Assembly: GCA_038093975.1 (NCBI GenBank)
Contig: JBBPTG010000442.1
Coordinates: forward strand, 1 to 13,161
Direction: 5' to 3'
Length of the DNA: 13,161 bases
Source: Chalciporus piperatus
Lineage: Eukaryota > Basidiomycota > Agaricomycetes > Boletales > Boletaceae
A program made the translations under genes and the position numbers. The notes under the pieces were generated by a model, which did no database searches, was not told the DNA's origin, and saw nothing but the letters and a program-made list of their open reading frames with translations. Position 1 is the stretch's first letter. Each line of letters starts with the position of its first letter. Below are positions 1 through 9,827 of this stretch, piece after piece.

Positions 1-14
1 ATTTGTGGTCGATG

Positions 15-1480
15 TTTCCCGCTAATATAAGCAAAGTTGTGCGTCATGATCATATGGTTTATGTTTGTTAAATGACTGTGAGCATATTCCTTGATTTGGT
101 CGACATGTGCTTGAAATACATTGTGTAACAGTAGCTACACTTTGCTAATGAAATGCTTCTTTGATCGGTTGAGATCAAGGTTGCGGTCGGTTTTTCTCGC
201 TTACATAAGCAAAGTTGTAGCTGATGGTCATGTGATTCAATCTGGTCTCATGACCATAGAAATATTTCTTGATTTGATTGGCTTGTGCATTAAACTTGTA
301 AGTTCAAGCAAATCCTAGTCAAGTGTAGCGGAGTGTAGGCAAATGACTAGCGTTGAGCTAATGGTCGCTAGTGACCAGAGTTATGCTACACTTGACTACA
401 CTTGGCTACACTTTGCTAGTGAATTTCGCTTTTTTGTGTGTTTCAACTCAGATTGCGGTTGGTTTTTCCCCCTTACATAAGCAAAGTTGTGCGTGATGAT
501 CATATGGTTTATTTTTGTTAAAGGTGCGTGAGAATATGTCTTGATTTGGTTGATGTGCAAGTTAAACTTGTGAATTCAAGCAAATTTCAATCTTGTGTAG
601 CAAAGTGTAGGCAGACAACTACCCTTGAGCTAATGGTTGCTAATGGTTGCTAGTGGTCGGAGTTTTCCTACACTTTGCTAATGAAACTCTTCTTTGACTG
701 GTTGAGGCCAAGATTGTGGTCGATTCTTCCCGCTTACATAAGCAAAGTCGTAGCTGATAGTCACATGACTTGTTCTGGTAAAATGACTGTGGGACAATTC
801 CTTGATTTGGTCGACTTGTGGATTAAACATCTCATGTAGCATTGGATGGAGCGCTTGACTACACTTTGCTAGTAAATTTCGCAGTTTTTCTTGTTTAGAC
901 TTGGATCGTAGTCGTTTCTTCCCGCTTATGTAAGCAAGGTTATGCGTCATGATCTTATGGTCTATTTATGTCTGATGATCATGTGAGTAGCTCTTGATTT
1001 GATTGAATTAGCTTGAAAATGCTTGTTGCTATTATTTGGCAAGTTAATGTTCGAGTATTGCGTATTGCATGTGACCTGATGTGTAGATGACATTATTCAT
1101 GTCTGGCTAGATAAAAAACTAACCCCAAGACTGGAGACTCAAACAGAGATCATGAACCGAGAACCGAGAAATGATAATCCCTCCCCTAACATTTTTAACC
1201 GCGAAACCAAGCTTAACCGGTGGGCTGCCAACGCAAGGCTATTTCTGTGGAGATTTCATGGTTGTAGTCATGGTGACACTCTGGTGGCAAGTGGTCTACT
1301 ACACTCTGCTACACATTTGTTGATATATTTGATGTTTTTGCCACTCAGTCTGATATCACGGTTGGTTCTTCCCGCTTACATAAGCAAAGTCATAGTCCAT
1401 GTCAAATGAATTTATTTTGGTCTAATAAGCGTGAGACAATTCCTTGATTTGGTCGAGATAACTTGAAGACACTGACCACA
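15..1480. repeat. Degenerate satellite-like repeat, six copies
   Basis: Six diverged copies share an anchor close to CCCGCTTACATAAGCAAAGT, with the TAAGCAAAG part near 28, 206, 478, 739, 931 and 1381. Each is followed 60-90 bp later by a CTTGATTTGGTCGA-like block (near 90, 270, 540, 800, 992, 1442). Several copies are separated by CTACACTTTGCTA-like blocks (near 135, 405, 670, 860). Copy spacing is irregular: 178, 272, 261, 192 and 450 bp. After the anchor, copies 1, 3 and 5 continue with GCGTCATGATCATATGG-like sequence, while copies 2 and 4 continue with AGCTGATGGTCATGTGA-like sequence, so a dimeric higher-order unit is likely. No credible protein is encoded; the short open frames here do not carry over between copies. 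This looks like an old, decayed tandem array. Confidence 0.75.
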
Positions 1481-1996
1481 ACGACTGATTGTACCTGATA
1501 TGCATATCTCATTGTTCGCCATGGGTGAACACACGCAGGTTGTGCAGAGTTGATAAAGCATTCAAACTGAGCAACTTTGCCTCTCAAAGTTGTCTGCACA
1601 CATCACCAACGATTCACAATCAGATATTCTTCAATTATAGCAGGAGAATAAGAAATATTATTATAGCGAGTGTTTGCGTGAGTTTGACGACAAAGTGATC
1701 AAACAATGTTGTCAAGGGGTATGAGATTGTAATTTCCAGACACTCACACAAGGGGGTTATCTACTTGAAAAATTCATATTTAGATGTAATTTAATAAACA
1801 AAGATTTATTCATAGAGAGACGGACATTAAATATCTCCGGAGAATGTTGGTGAGAGAAGTATAGCTGAATGTATACTCAAGATTTCCTATGTTACGGATA
1901 GGCATATGGCTTAGACAGTAGGCCGCAACGCTATTTTTCCTGTTTGACAGCGACGTTTTGTGCTAATCGCCATTAATTTCCTCTACGGGGCTGTTT
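1481..1996. other. No gene seen
   Basis: AT-rich sequence without a convincing open frame, splice-linked exons, RNA gene or repeat. It lies between the satellite-like block and the first palindrome. Confidence 0.5.
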
Positions 1997-2027
1997 CGCG
2001 CAATTTCGAATATTTCGTTTTTGCGCA
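1997..2027. repeat. Degenerate CGCGCAA palindrome, mixed arms
   Basis: The outer arms CGCGCAA and TTGCGCA are complementary apart from the last base. The inner left arm reads AATTTCG, while the inner right arm reads CGTTTTTG, so the middle of the stem does not pair. The left arm belongs to the AATTTCG type (compare 11095-11125) and the right arm to the AAAAACG type (compare 6966-6996). It is either an eroded copy or a recombinant of two types. It lies outside any gene. Confidence 0.5.
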
Positions 2028-2224
2028 CTTTTGGGGTTCTCACGCTTTTGCGGTTACCATACAGTCTTGTAGTCAATTTTATGTTGATTTTGGAAATATA
2101 TGTTATGTAGTTTGCTGTCCGTCGGTTGTGCGTTGTCACTCGGTGTTGTTCAGGATTGTGAGGTGCATTCGCAAAAATGTCCTATAATTTAGACATGGTA
2201 TGTGATATTTCGTCAGACATGCCG

Positions 2225-2261
2225 AACCGCGCAATTCTGGAATTTCAGGAATTGCGCGGTT
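2225..2261. repeat. Palindrome of the CGCGCAATTC type
   Basis: There is a perfect 13-bp inverted pair, AACCGCGCAATTC at 2225-2237 and its complement at 2249-2261, around an 11-bp loop. It is a stand-alone intergenic member of the family that fills the introns further right. It is followed by a G-run (TTGGGGGG). Confidence 0.85.
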
Positions 2262-2384
2262 TGGGGGGTTTGGCGTTATCGTCGAGAATTTTAGTACTAC
2301 TTTGATTACAACATGGTACTATACGGATTTTTACATTACAATTATGAATGCGTCGACGGTTGTGTATAATAACCTCGAGGGGTA

Positions 2385-2425
2385 CGAATCACGCAATTTT
2401 GTGATTCGCGGAATTGCGCGATTCG
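2385..2425. repeat. Palindrome of the CGCGCAATT type, imperfect
   Basis: The left arm is CGAATCACGCAATTT at 2385-2399 and the right arm GAATTGCGCGATTCG at 2411-2425. They are complementary except for two positions. It is intergenic, about 160 bp from the copy at 2225-2261. Confidence 0.75.
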
Positions 2426-2509
2426 GTGTTTCTGGCATTCGTGAGGTATCATGACCCTGTTATGAACCTAACCCATTCACAAAAAGGGCCTATAATTACT
2501 ACCGTATGT

Positions 2510-2775
2510 CACCTGATTGCCAACACTCCTACTTCAGTGTCAACATTGCACTCAACTACCCATCTACCATTGTCCGTGCATACTACCCTTCACTCTCCTA
2601 CTTCATGCTCAACACTTCACCTTACACCCCTACTTGCACTTTCCATTACACTTCTGTCTTCCTTACCTTGTCACTTGTCCTAACCTCATCGTCTTACCTC
2701 TGGTTTACTTCAACATCCTTGCTACACTCATTTCCTTGTCTTCTCATGTAACATCACCCTTGACTACACTTGGTT
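2510..2775. other. G-poor, C/T/A-rich tract, no gene
   Basis: Over 2521-2760 the plus strand has only about 17 G in 240 bases (hand count) and is built of loosely repeated CACTTCA/CTAC/CCTTAC words. Three overlapping open frames exist only because the tract is poor in stop words. Their products (runs of S, T, L, H, P) look like composition artefacts, so I do not call a gene. Confidence 0.5.
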
Positions 2776-4020
2776 ACACTTTTGCTAATCTCCACCGATG
2801 CTATATTTACTATATTTCCTTCACTGTTCCTCAACATCTTTGCTCATAACGTCACTGCTGTGTCCATGATATTTCGTGGACCACTTGGTCACTTACTTTG
2901 ATATCCATGTCCTTTCTGTTTGCTTCACAGCTTGGTCGACGTTTTCGCTGATAACTTGATCATCATGACCTTGAGACATGATACATATTGCTAGGACAAC
3001 CACATTTGGCTCCTGATGACATCGTCGCCAATCTGTTTGCTAATGTCAATGAGGAGTTCAATGATATGCTGAGGATGTCATGTAGCTCACTCTTCAACAA
3101 CGGAGGGCATGATAGTTGAAGAAGAATGAAGGAAATCTTCGTTTCGTTCATGCACGCAAGGAAGTTGGCAAGTTCTAGCTGAAACACCTGCTTGGTGAAA
3201 ACAGTGTTTGGGATTTCGATGGCAGGTCCAGGGTAGGAGCATATAAGTCTTCCTTGCACAGTTATGACACCCTGAGCCATTAAAGAGATTTCCATTGAAT
3301 CACATATGATTACTTGTGGGCCCCTTTGAAGGATGACTGTTGTGTTCTGTTCTTGAACGAGGAACACAAGGATATCTACGCATCATCAGCATCAAAGATT
3401 GTGGTAATGATGATATCTTAACCCCTCCTTTCATGTTCTTCAGCTGCAATGCGACCTCATTGGCACATAGGTTGTTGAGCATTTTGTTTATGCTTTCTCA
3501 CAGAGCCATTTCGGAGCTGCCAACATCTTCGCTGAAGGCTTGAGCAATATCACCAACAGCTTCTGTGAGAGCATGATCATTTACCCTCCTTCAAGAATGT
3601 AGAGAAGTGTAGTAATGGGTGATGATGCATCAAGTTCTATCATAACCAAGTTCACATGCTCATGCCACGCTAATCCTTGCATTCATTACACATATCTATC
3701 ACATTAACTTCTCATTTGGTCCGACACTTTTGCTAATAACATCTCACCATCTCCTTGACTCACACTTCATTTTTTTAGTAGTTTGACTACTTGACTTGTC
3801 CGTCAGACCAACATTGTTGCTCATAATGGTCTTTGTGGTAGACATGAGCAATTTGGTACACATGTTCAGTATATTGCCTTTGACACATTGACCGATGTTT
3901 TGGCTAATAACTTGACTGGTAGCACTTGAAATTGCTCACGTCATGCACTCAATGTTGGTTGATGTTTTTGCTAATAGCTTCACTACTTTGACTTGACAGG
4001 TTGGCCGACGTTTTTGCTAC
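2776..4020. repeat. Second degenerate repeat family, about ten copies
   Basis: On the plus strand a word close to GACGTTTTTGCTAATAACTT recurs with changes near 2780, 2832, 2938, 3030, 3520, 3725, 3808, 3893, 3961 and 4005. It is often followed by CTTGAC or CTTCACT. CTTGACTACACTT-like words link this block to the array at 15-1480 (near 395, 855, 2760 and 4020). The two blocks may therefore be relics of one large repeat region. The DUF6606-like pseudogene lies inside it. Confidence 0.5.
2991..3578 (-). pseudogene. Broken DUF6606-family N-terminal fragment
   Basis: Read on the minus strand, this is a decayed piece of the N-terminal domain of very large fungal DUF6606/DUF3638-type proteins, whose function is not established. 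Three blocks appear in the expected order. The first begins DHALTEAVGDIAQAFSEDV (3578 downward) and is broken by TGA at 3498-3500, where tryptophan is expected; it runs on to MLNNLCANEV and a KNMKGG end. The second, after a possible 49-bp decayed intron plus a frame change near 3370-3425, carries ILVFLVQEQNTTVILQR, then the family-typical RLICSYPGPAIEIP and FQLELANFLACMNE. The third, after a frameshift near 3145, resembles the family's EDVLDS...YITELL stretch but has TGA at 3087-3089 and 3078-3080. Family assignment rests on remembered motif similarity. Only a small fraction of the usual roughly 3,000-residue protein is here, so it is certainly non-functional. Confidence 0.75.
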
Positions 4021-4620
4021 TCCCTTGACTACAATGTTCTTCACAGTATATAGTGTAGTCTAATTCATTTGTTGTCGCACTCACAATTAAGCCTTGGCAC
4101 TCTGCTGTACGTATTCATACCAGCGTTAAGATTATCTTGCACACTGTTGGACATGATTAGTCAGCAGCATTAGAGTTACTATGACCTCTTTCCAATCTGG
4201 CACCTACCCACCCTTTCAGCATCACATATTTTGGTGGTTATTACTCAGCATGATGCTTGATAATAGGGTGTGCCGAAAGTTGGGTAGTTCTTAGTATTCA
4301 TACTTCATGTACATCTAGGTCAGTGAAAAATATCAGATTTCTGGATTTCCGCCACGGGACGCGCGCTACACGACAGATGTCGCACTATGGACAAAATGAT
4401 CTGTCATATTGATGACTTCCAGTATGCTATCAGGGCTCATAAATGATTGGGTGTTTGGTAGCATGTCATCGACATACTTACGGATACTACTAAGTATTAT
4501 TTCAAAATGCTATATGCAGTGAAGGTAGATTAGTTTTCGAAAAACGAACAAAGACTAAATATTAACAATGCTAATTGCAGTCGAGTTATTATGAAGGTAT
4601 AGCTATACATGATAACTGGG
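4021..4620. other. 3' flank of the 1,320-residue gene, no gene seen
   Basis: AT-rich sequence between the degenerate repeats and the stop codon at 4621-4623. I see no convincing coding exon, no clear AATAAA signal on the minus strand and no palindrome of the family found elsewhere in the window. Confidence 0.4.
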
Positions 4621-7600
4621 TTAATTATGGCGAGCACGCTTGTTCTGCGAGCGTACGTCGTTATTAGTGGCAGATATACCATCCATTGATGGCAACAGCT
4701 CGTCCAAGTTGTGTTTAAGGGATGTACCTCCGAGAGTGGGTCTTGCTTTGAGATAACCACCGCTGACGAGCATATCCGCAGCGTTGGAGCCAGCAAGGAA
4801 CTGTATGGCGTCCAAAGCACCATAATCAGGGCTTGCTTTCATATAATCGACGGCGGTGTTGCAGATGGATTGAATGTCATCTTGGTTTTGGGGCATGATA
4901 TCAATGCCCATTTGGGGGGCATGTAAAGCCCGTGAAGACGCAGGCTTGGCCAGGAGGAAACGGCAGAGCAACAATGGAGTTACGCCTTTCATAGCTGTTA
5001 TAATGTCGTGTTAGATCACTTGCGGAGACATGATTCGGAATAAATAACAATGAGAAAATGGAAATTGCGTGAAATCGTAAAAGAACGTCGGCATGATGTA
5101 TGTTTGCATGCAAGGGACGGCGCCATGCCGAAATGTCACTCGAAGAGACGACTCTGGCGCGATGTGTCCAAACGACGTCACAAACGTCAAACCACCGAAA
5201 CCGCGCAATTCCTGAAAATCAGGAATTGCGCGATATGACTACCCCACAATCTGTCACCGATCGAGTGACCACCGAAACCGCGCAATTCCTGAAAATCAGG
5301 AATTGCGCGATATGACTACCCCCACAATCTGTCACCGATCGAGTGACCACCGAAACCGCGCAATTCCTGAAAATCAGGAATTGCGCGATATGACTACCCC
5401 CACAATCTGTCACCGATCGAGTGACCACCGAAACCGCGCAATTCCTGAAAATCAGGAATTGCGCGATATGACTACCCCCACAATCTGTCACCGATCGAGT
5501 GACCACCGAAACCGCGCAATTCCTGAAAATCAGGAATTGCGCGATATGACTACCCCCACAATCTGATACCGATATAGCGACGACGTAGCGAAACACTCAC
5601 AATATTTTCCGATCCACGTTTTCCTCGGCCCGGGTTGAGAGAGAATAGGTGCAGATTTGTCATACATGACCGTGAACATCGCGAATACGAGGAAGATGAA
5701 CGGTCGCTTGTCCGTGACGCCCTTCCTATCCAAAGTGGTCCAATCCAATCGTCGAATATAGTCTTCGATTTGAGGAATCGATGCCTGCTTGGACGGTTTG
5801 TTCTGAATATCGGCGAAGATGTTGGGCAGCATGTACGATACCGCGAGCGCAACGAAGAGAACGATTTTGTGGACGTTATCGCTCGGGTTGAATTGCTCCA
5901 TCGACCATGCGTGCGTTTGAGTGATCTCCTTCGTGACCTTCATAGATGTAATCACGCTTGGCGTACATTCCGTTGGAAGGACCGACTTGTGCAGCATCGT
6001 AGCGAATTTCATTAGACCGACTTGGAGAATAGACCACTCCCCTCCAGGATTGTTCTCCACGATCCGCAGTGATGACTGTCGCACGATACGCAAGGAAGCG
6101 TCGGATTGGCTGACGTAGATGCCAGCGGAAGCTGGCTTCTTAGCGTCGTGACCACCAATGCTGAGATATTTGTTGTGAAGGATTTTCGTAACTTGGCCGC
6201 CTCTCCGCCCAACGACATCCTGACACCAAGGAACATGATCGATCCGCAGGTGTTTGCACACATAAATCAGAGTGCTTGACGTGAAGTCGTTCAACTCTGT
6301 GCTGGGCACCATGGAATTGGTGGCGACCTTGTGTATTTCGTTCAAGGCGATGCACATGACGGGAAGTGCGTTGCCTCCGCTGATGAATGGAGGCTGTCGG
6401 CGTTGATCCTTGGATGTATGAACGCTGATAATCTTCTTGACGAAGAATGAATGGCTTTGGATTCCTAGGTTTGACATGGGAAGATCTGGGATTTCTTTAT
6501 CTCGGGGTGTGATTGCACGAAGCAAGTCTTGGATGGTGTGGGCGGTCATCGAGAGAGGAAACTGGGAATCCTTCCAACGACCGAGCGCCTGTGCACGTTT
6601 CTCTGCGAACTCCTTCACGGAGCTGTTGTCGGACTGAAGAGCCGGTCGAATCTCTTGTGTGACAGTGTCGGACACGAGCGTTTTGACATCGTCGATATAT
6701 ACCTTGAGTGCGATTTCGGCAGCGTAGCAAGCGATTCGTTTATTGAGGTCGATTATGTCGGGGTATGCGCTAGCGGGAAAGTTTTGTACCGCATGCTGGA
6801 TTGTGAACGCCGCATAATATGACTATGAAGCATCAGGTCAGAAATCTTATATCCAGTGTATAATTCCAAGAATAAATGGTCCGCTAGCACACGATACGAC
6901 GAAAGTGTGGAATCGCGCAACACGCGAAATAGCAGAATTGCGTGATTCTGCACGCCCCCCCATATCGCGCAAAAACGAGATTTACGTTTTTGCGCGATTC
7001 TGCACGCCCCCCCATATCGCGCAAAAACGGGATTTCCGTTTTTGCGCGATTCGGCCCTCTCGAAGAATATGGAGAAACGGAACGTCAGAACACACCTCAT
7101 AATGTTGTTCGCCATAATTGAACGATTGAACGCGACGGGACGATGTGACAGGCCGTGCGTTGGCGGTATACAACGGCCAGGCCTCTCTCTTGAGCACAAG
7201 ACCCCCAGTGAGCATCGCAACGTGGGATACGAAGTGTGGCGAAAAGCATGGGAGTCCGTCAAATACCACTCCAAGAGACAACCAGGATACGTCCATCAGT
7301 CCTCGACTGAGTACCTTCGCTGCGCCGGTATGCGCAAAACTGAGAGTTCGTTCTAAGATAGACACAGTTTCTATCACATGTGGATCGATCTCTGGTTTGT
7401 CATCGAGCGTCGGTTCATATTTTTGCCAGATATTCTCAAGCAGCGCCGTGATAGGATAGGTTGTCCATTGGAACAACTGTGGTATGACCTTCAAAACGAT
7501 CGTTGGCGCGGGTCAGTACATAGGTTTGAAAACGCCGTTCAAATCGAGTGCTCACCCCTGGCTCGAATGCGACCACACAGCCGCGAATCACCTCCTGAAC

Positions 7601-9827
7601 CTTAGGATACGACCATTGTTTGGTCAATGGCTTGATAATGTCGTTAAAGATTGACCTGAAGAACATATGTCAGTTTGACTTCAAGGGTGAGAGGAAATGA
7701 TCCTCACGCTCCATTGCGCTTCTCCCGCGAGAGACGTTGAACGTCTATGACGTAGGTGTTTTCCCAACGAGACGCCTCAGGCTGCCCGGGTCCTGAAACC
7801 TTGTTCGCATATTCCTCGTGTGGAAGGGCATTGCGGCACTCTCTAAGGCGTCGCCTCCATTTCGCTTTCGACGCTTCTTTGACGGACTTCACGCCTGATA
7901 GCGCTGCGGTGATGTTTCCAATTTGCACGCCGTGGAATTTTGCCCTCTCTCTGACGCGATGAGAAAGTGCATTGTAGACTTGACAACGCACCCCCTTCAC
8001 GACGGGGGGATTCATCAGGGCTCGTTCCTCTGCGTCGTCGAAGAGGTCGTCGTACTCAGGTACCTCGTTCGGAGGTTGAAGTGGTTCATTGACGGTATGG
8101 AGTCGTTTTTCGAATTCATATGTGAGACCGTTAGCCTGAATGTTTCCAAAGGATCGAGTGAAGCCTAGAGGATACAACGTGCACTTGGACGCGGAGGGGC
8201 GTTGTTCCAGAGCGTCCGGATCAGGATGAAAAAGTTGGGGTACTTTCGTGAGGTCGAGAAGACAACCTCCGGTTGTATACTCTTCGGGGACACGGCGTGG
8301 AATACGGAATCCGTCGTGTGAGTATATGTATATTTCGTTTCCATCGTCGTCCATTAGATCTGTCTCGTCAAGATCGATTATTTCCCTGTCAGCGTCGAAG
8401 AGGGGTTTGTTGTAGATGTCCCCTTGTGCCAGTATGCGATGCCTGGGGACGTCCGTCCAAGTCTCTACCCTGGAAAACCTATTGGGATTGATTCAGTTCT
8501 GTCGAACATTATATGGTATGATGATGAGAACGTACGATATGTGGGTGGCGATGGATACAATGACTGAGTGGATATGAGCGTATCCATGAGCATCGTTCCA
8601 GGCCCGTTCCTCGTCATCGTGTTCGACAACCCTGCCGCAGATTTCTTGGTTCTGGCCGTATATGACTGTGAGGGCCACAGGATCGTTGTCCGTTAAGAAA
8701 CGGTCTTGCTTCCACTCCTCCGGTGCTTCATCTACCCAATCGTCCCAATCGTTCAAGAAGGTTTCGTGAAGTGTTCGGAAATCTACTGGTCGCACGTCTA
8801 ATATTCGACTGCCCTCGTCCCTCCGTCCCCTGAAAACCGGTGTCAGTGGATGAGATGAGCGATGATGTACGTCGATTTGGCCAAAGGCCCATATCGCGCA
8901 AAAACGAAAAATCAGGAATTGCGCGAAACGGCACGTCTGGCATAAAATCGGATACGTACAAAATATCTGTGCTCCTTTTGACAGATTCTCGGGTGAGGGG
9001 GACGGGGTACCTGGTCGTGCAATGCATATCTTGAAAGGTTTGCTTCTCGAGTGCGAACGCGATGAACATGGTAATCATCAGTTGATGTTGGGAACTCATC
9101 GCTGTGCGCGCATCGTTGAGAGCTCGGTCTGCGTCGGCGCCATCGCCACCCTCGACAAAGAACGTCTTAGGGACCATGGCGATATATATGGATTCGTCGC
9201 CGTGCGTGCCGATGTATAGAAGTCGGGCGGTAGCGTTGAATGGAAGGTCTTCGATATGCACTTGCCGCTGTCCTTGACAAAGCGTGAGCTTGTATGTGAG
9301 GACATGGTCTGACCGCCGTCGTATCAACGCCGCGTCGAGACCCATTCGATTGCCGACGTGTACCAAATAGTCCAAGTGGTGAGGTCCCGCACGAAACAAT
9401 ACGTTCTCTGCGGCGGTATCTATCTTGAACTCGTCGTCAACTTGGAGAGCACGACGTTCGATCAATGTGCGTATAGCGTTTTGATGATCCTTCTTTTCGA
9501 ACAGATTACGCAGGCTTCGAAGTGGGGTCGGCCTCACCGGCGTTCGATTGAATGCGACCAGGTGCTGCTGCTGCGCTTCAATTCGAACACGATGGAGGGC
9601 CTCCTGGACGAGTGCCTGGTTGTGCGGGTCGTCTGCCACCATCTCTGCAGGAACGGGCGCGACAGCGAATGGACCGTCGCGCACACCGACATTGTCTTGT
9701 GCATGTCCCTCGTCGTCGTCTGGTGACTCACTGCGCCTCCTGGGTCCGAGATCAGCCCAAATTCTACCAGTTTTTGAGTTAACATTCACCTCTCCTCATA
9801 GGGGTTTCTGTCTTGATTTCCTGACAT
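4621..9827 (-). CDS. Hypothetical protein, about 1,320 aa, 8 exons
   Basis: I do not recognise the family. Exons on the minus strand: 9827-9790, 9730-8960, 8829-8536, 8478-7708, 7655-7556, 7488-7096, 6822-5601 and 4994-4621. They total 3,963 nt including TAA. All seven introns are GT..AG and every phase joins cleanly. The start ATG at 9825-9827 (MSGNQDRNPYEE) was chosen because its GTGAAT donor joins the next exon in frame; the longer open frame there begins only at GTG. The N-terminus is acidic (SESPDDDEG). Residues about 790-830 are the well-formed helix-like stretch SYYAAFTIQHAVQNFP onward. Hydrophobic segments lie near 1108-1128 and 1163-1176 and could be membrane segments or buried helices. 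The C-terminus ends QNKRARHN, a possible nuclear signal. Exon 4 has two acceptors 9 nt apart (starts 8478 or 8469), giving 1,320 or 1,317 residues. Introns 2, 6 and 7 are swollen by palindromes. The gene shares orientation with the next one upstream. Confidence 0.8.
5191..5566. repeat. Five-copy 78-bp palindrome array in intron 7
   Basis: Five near-identical units lie in tandem, with spacings 77, 78, 78 and 78 bp; the short one lacks one C in a C-run. Each has a perfect inverted pair, CGCGCAATTCCTGA and its complement, around a 3-bp AAA loop, at 5202-5232, 5279-5309, 5357-5387, 5435-5465 and 5513-5543. The spacer contains a second small near-palindrome, GTCAC-CGATCGA-GTGAC. The last unit is cut after ACAATCTG. 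The whole array sits inside the 606-bp intron (4995-5600) of the 1,320-residue gene. The near-identity of the units points to recent amplification. Because 78 is a multiple of three, both strands show long open frames through it that are not genes. Confidence 0.95.
6911..7048. repeat. Three-copy 52-bp palindrome array in intron 6
   Basis: Palindromes lie at 6911-6947 (eroded; outer arms AATCGCGCAA / TTGCGTGATT), 6966-6996 (perfect 12-bp arms CGCGCAAAAACG, 7-bp loop) and 7018-7048 (perfect 13-bp arms CGCGCAAAAACGG, 5-bp loop). The spacer GATTCTGCACGCCCCCC follows the first two, at 6944 and 6996; after the third the sequence departs as GATTCGGCCC at 7048, so the period is 52 bp. The array lies inside the 273-bp intron 6823-7095 of the 1,320-residue gene. 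Its spacer is unlike those of the other two arrays. Confidence 0.9.
8895..8925. repeat. Chimeric palindrome in intron 2
   Basis: The outer arms CGCGCAA and TTGCGCG pair, but the left inner arm reads AAAACG (as in the 6966 copy) and the right inner arm reads TCAGGAA (as in the 5202 copy). The inner stem therefore does not pair. It lies inside the 130-bp intron 8830-8959 of the 1,320-residue gene, flanked by CATAT on the left as in the 11091 copy. Confidence 0.8.

Noticed and set aside
1152..1409. Small plus-strand protein
   Set aside because: Its end runs into the satellite-like repeat anchor, it lacks neighbouring exons, and nothing in it resembles a known protein.
2414..2849. Three overlapping plus-strand frames
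   Set aside because: They lie in a G-poor tract that lacks stop words by composition, and none has conserved-looking content or splice partners.
5202..5543. Terminal inverted repeats of a larger DNA transposon
   Set aside because: Each palindrome is self-contained with a 3-bp loop, no transposase lies between copies, and no clear target-site duplication is visible.
5191..5566. CRISPR-like array
   Set aside because: The spacers are identical, not unique, the repeats are contiguous 78-bp units inside a eukaryotic intron, and no cas gene is present.
5219..5596. Long open frames on both strands through the 78-bp array
   Set aside because: They exist because the unit length is a multiple of three. 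The translated repeat is palindrome sequence inside an intron flanked by a GTGAGT donor (5595-5600) and a CAG acceptor (4995-4997).
8728..9789. Single-exon protein starting at GTG 9789
   Set aside because: A GTG start is not expected in a nuclear gene. Its first residues come from an intron and its last 50 or so read through the chimeric palindrome; spliced exons fit better.
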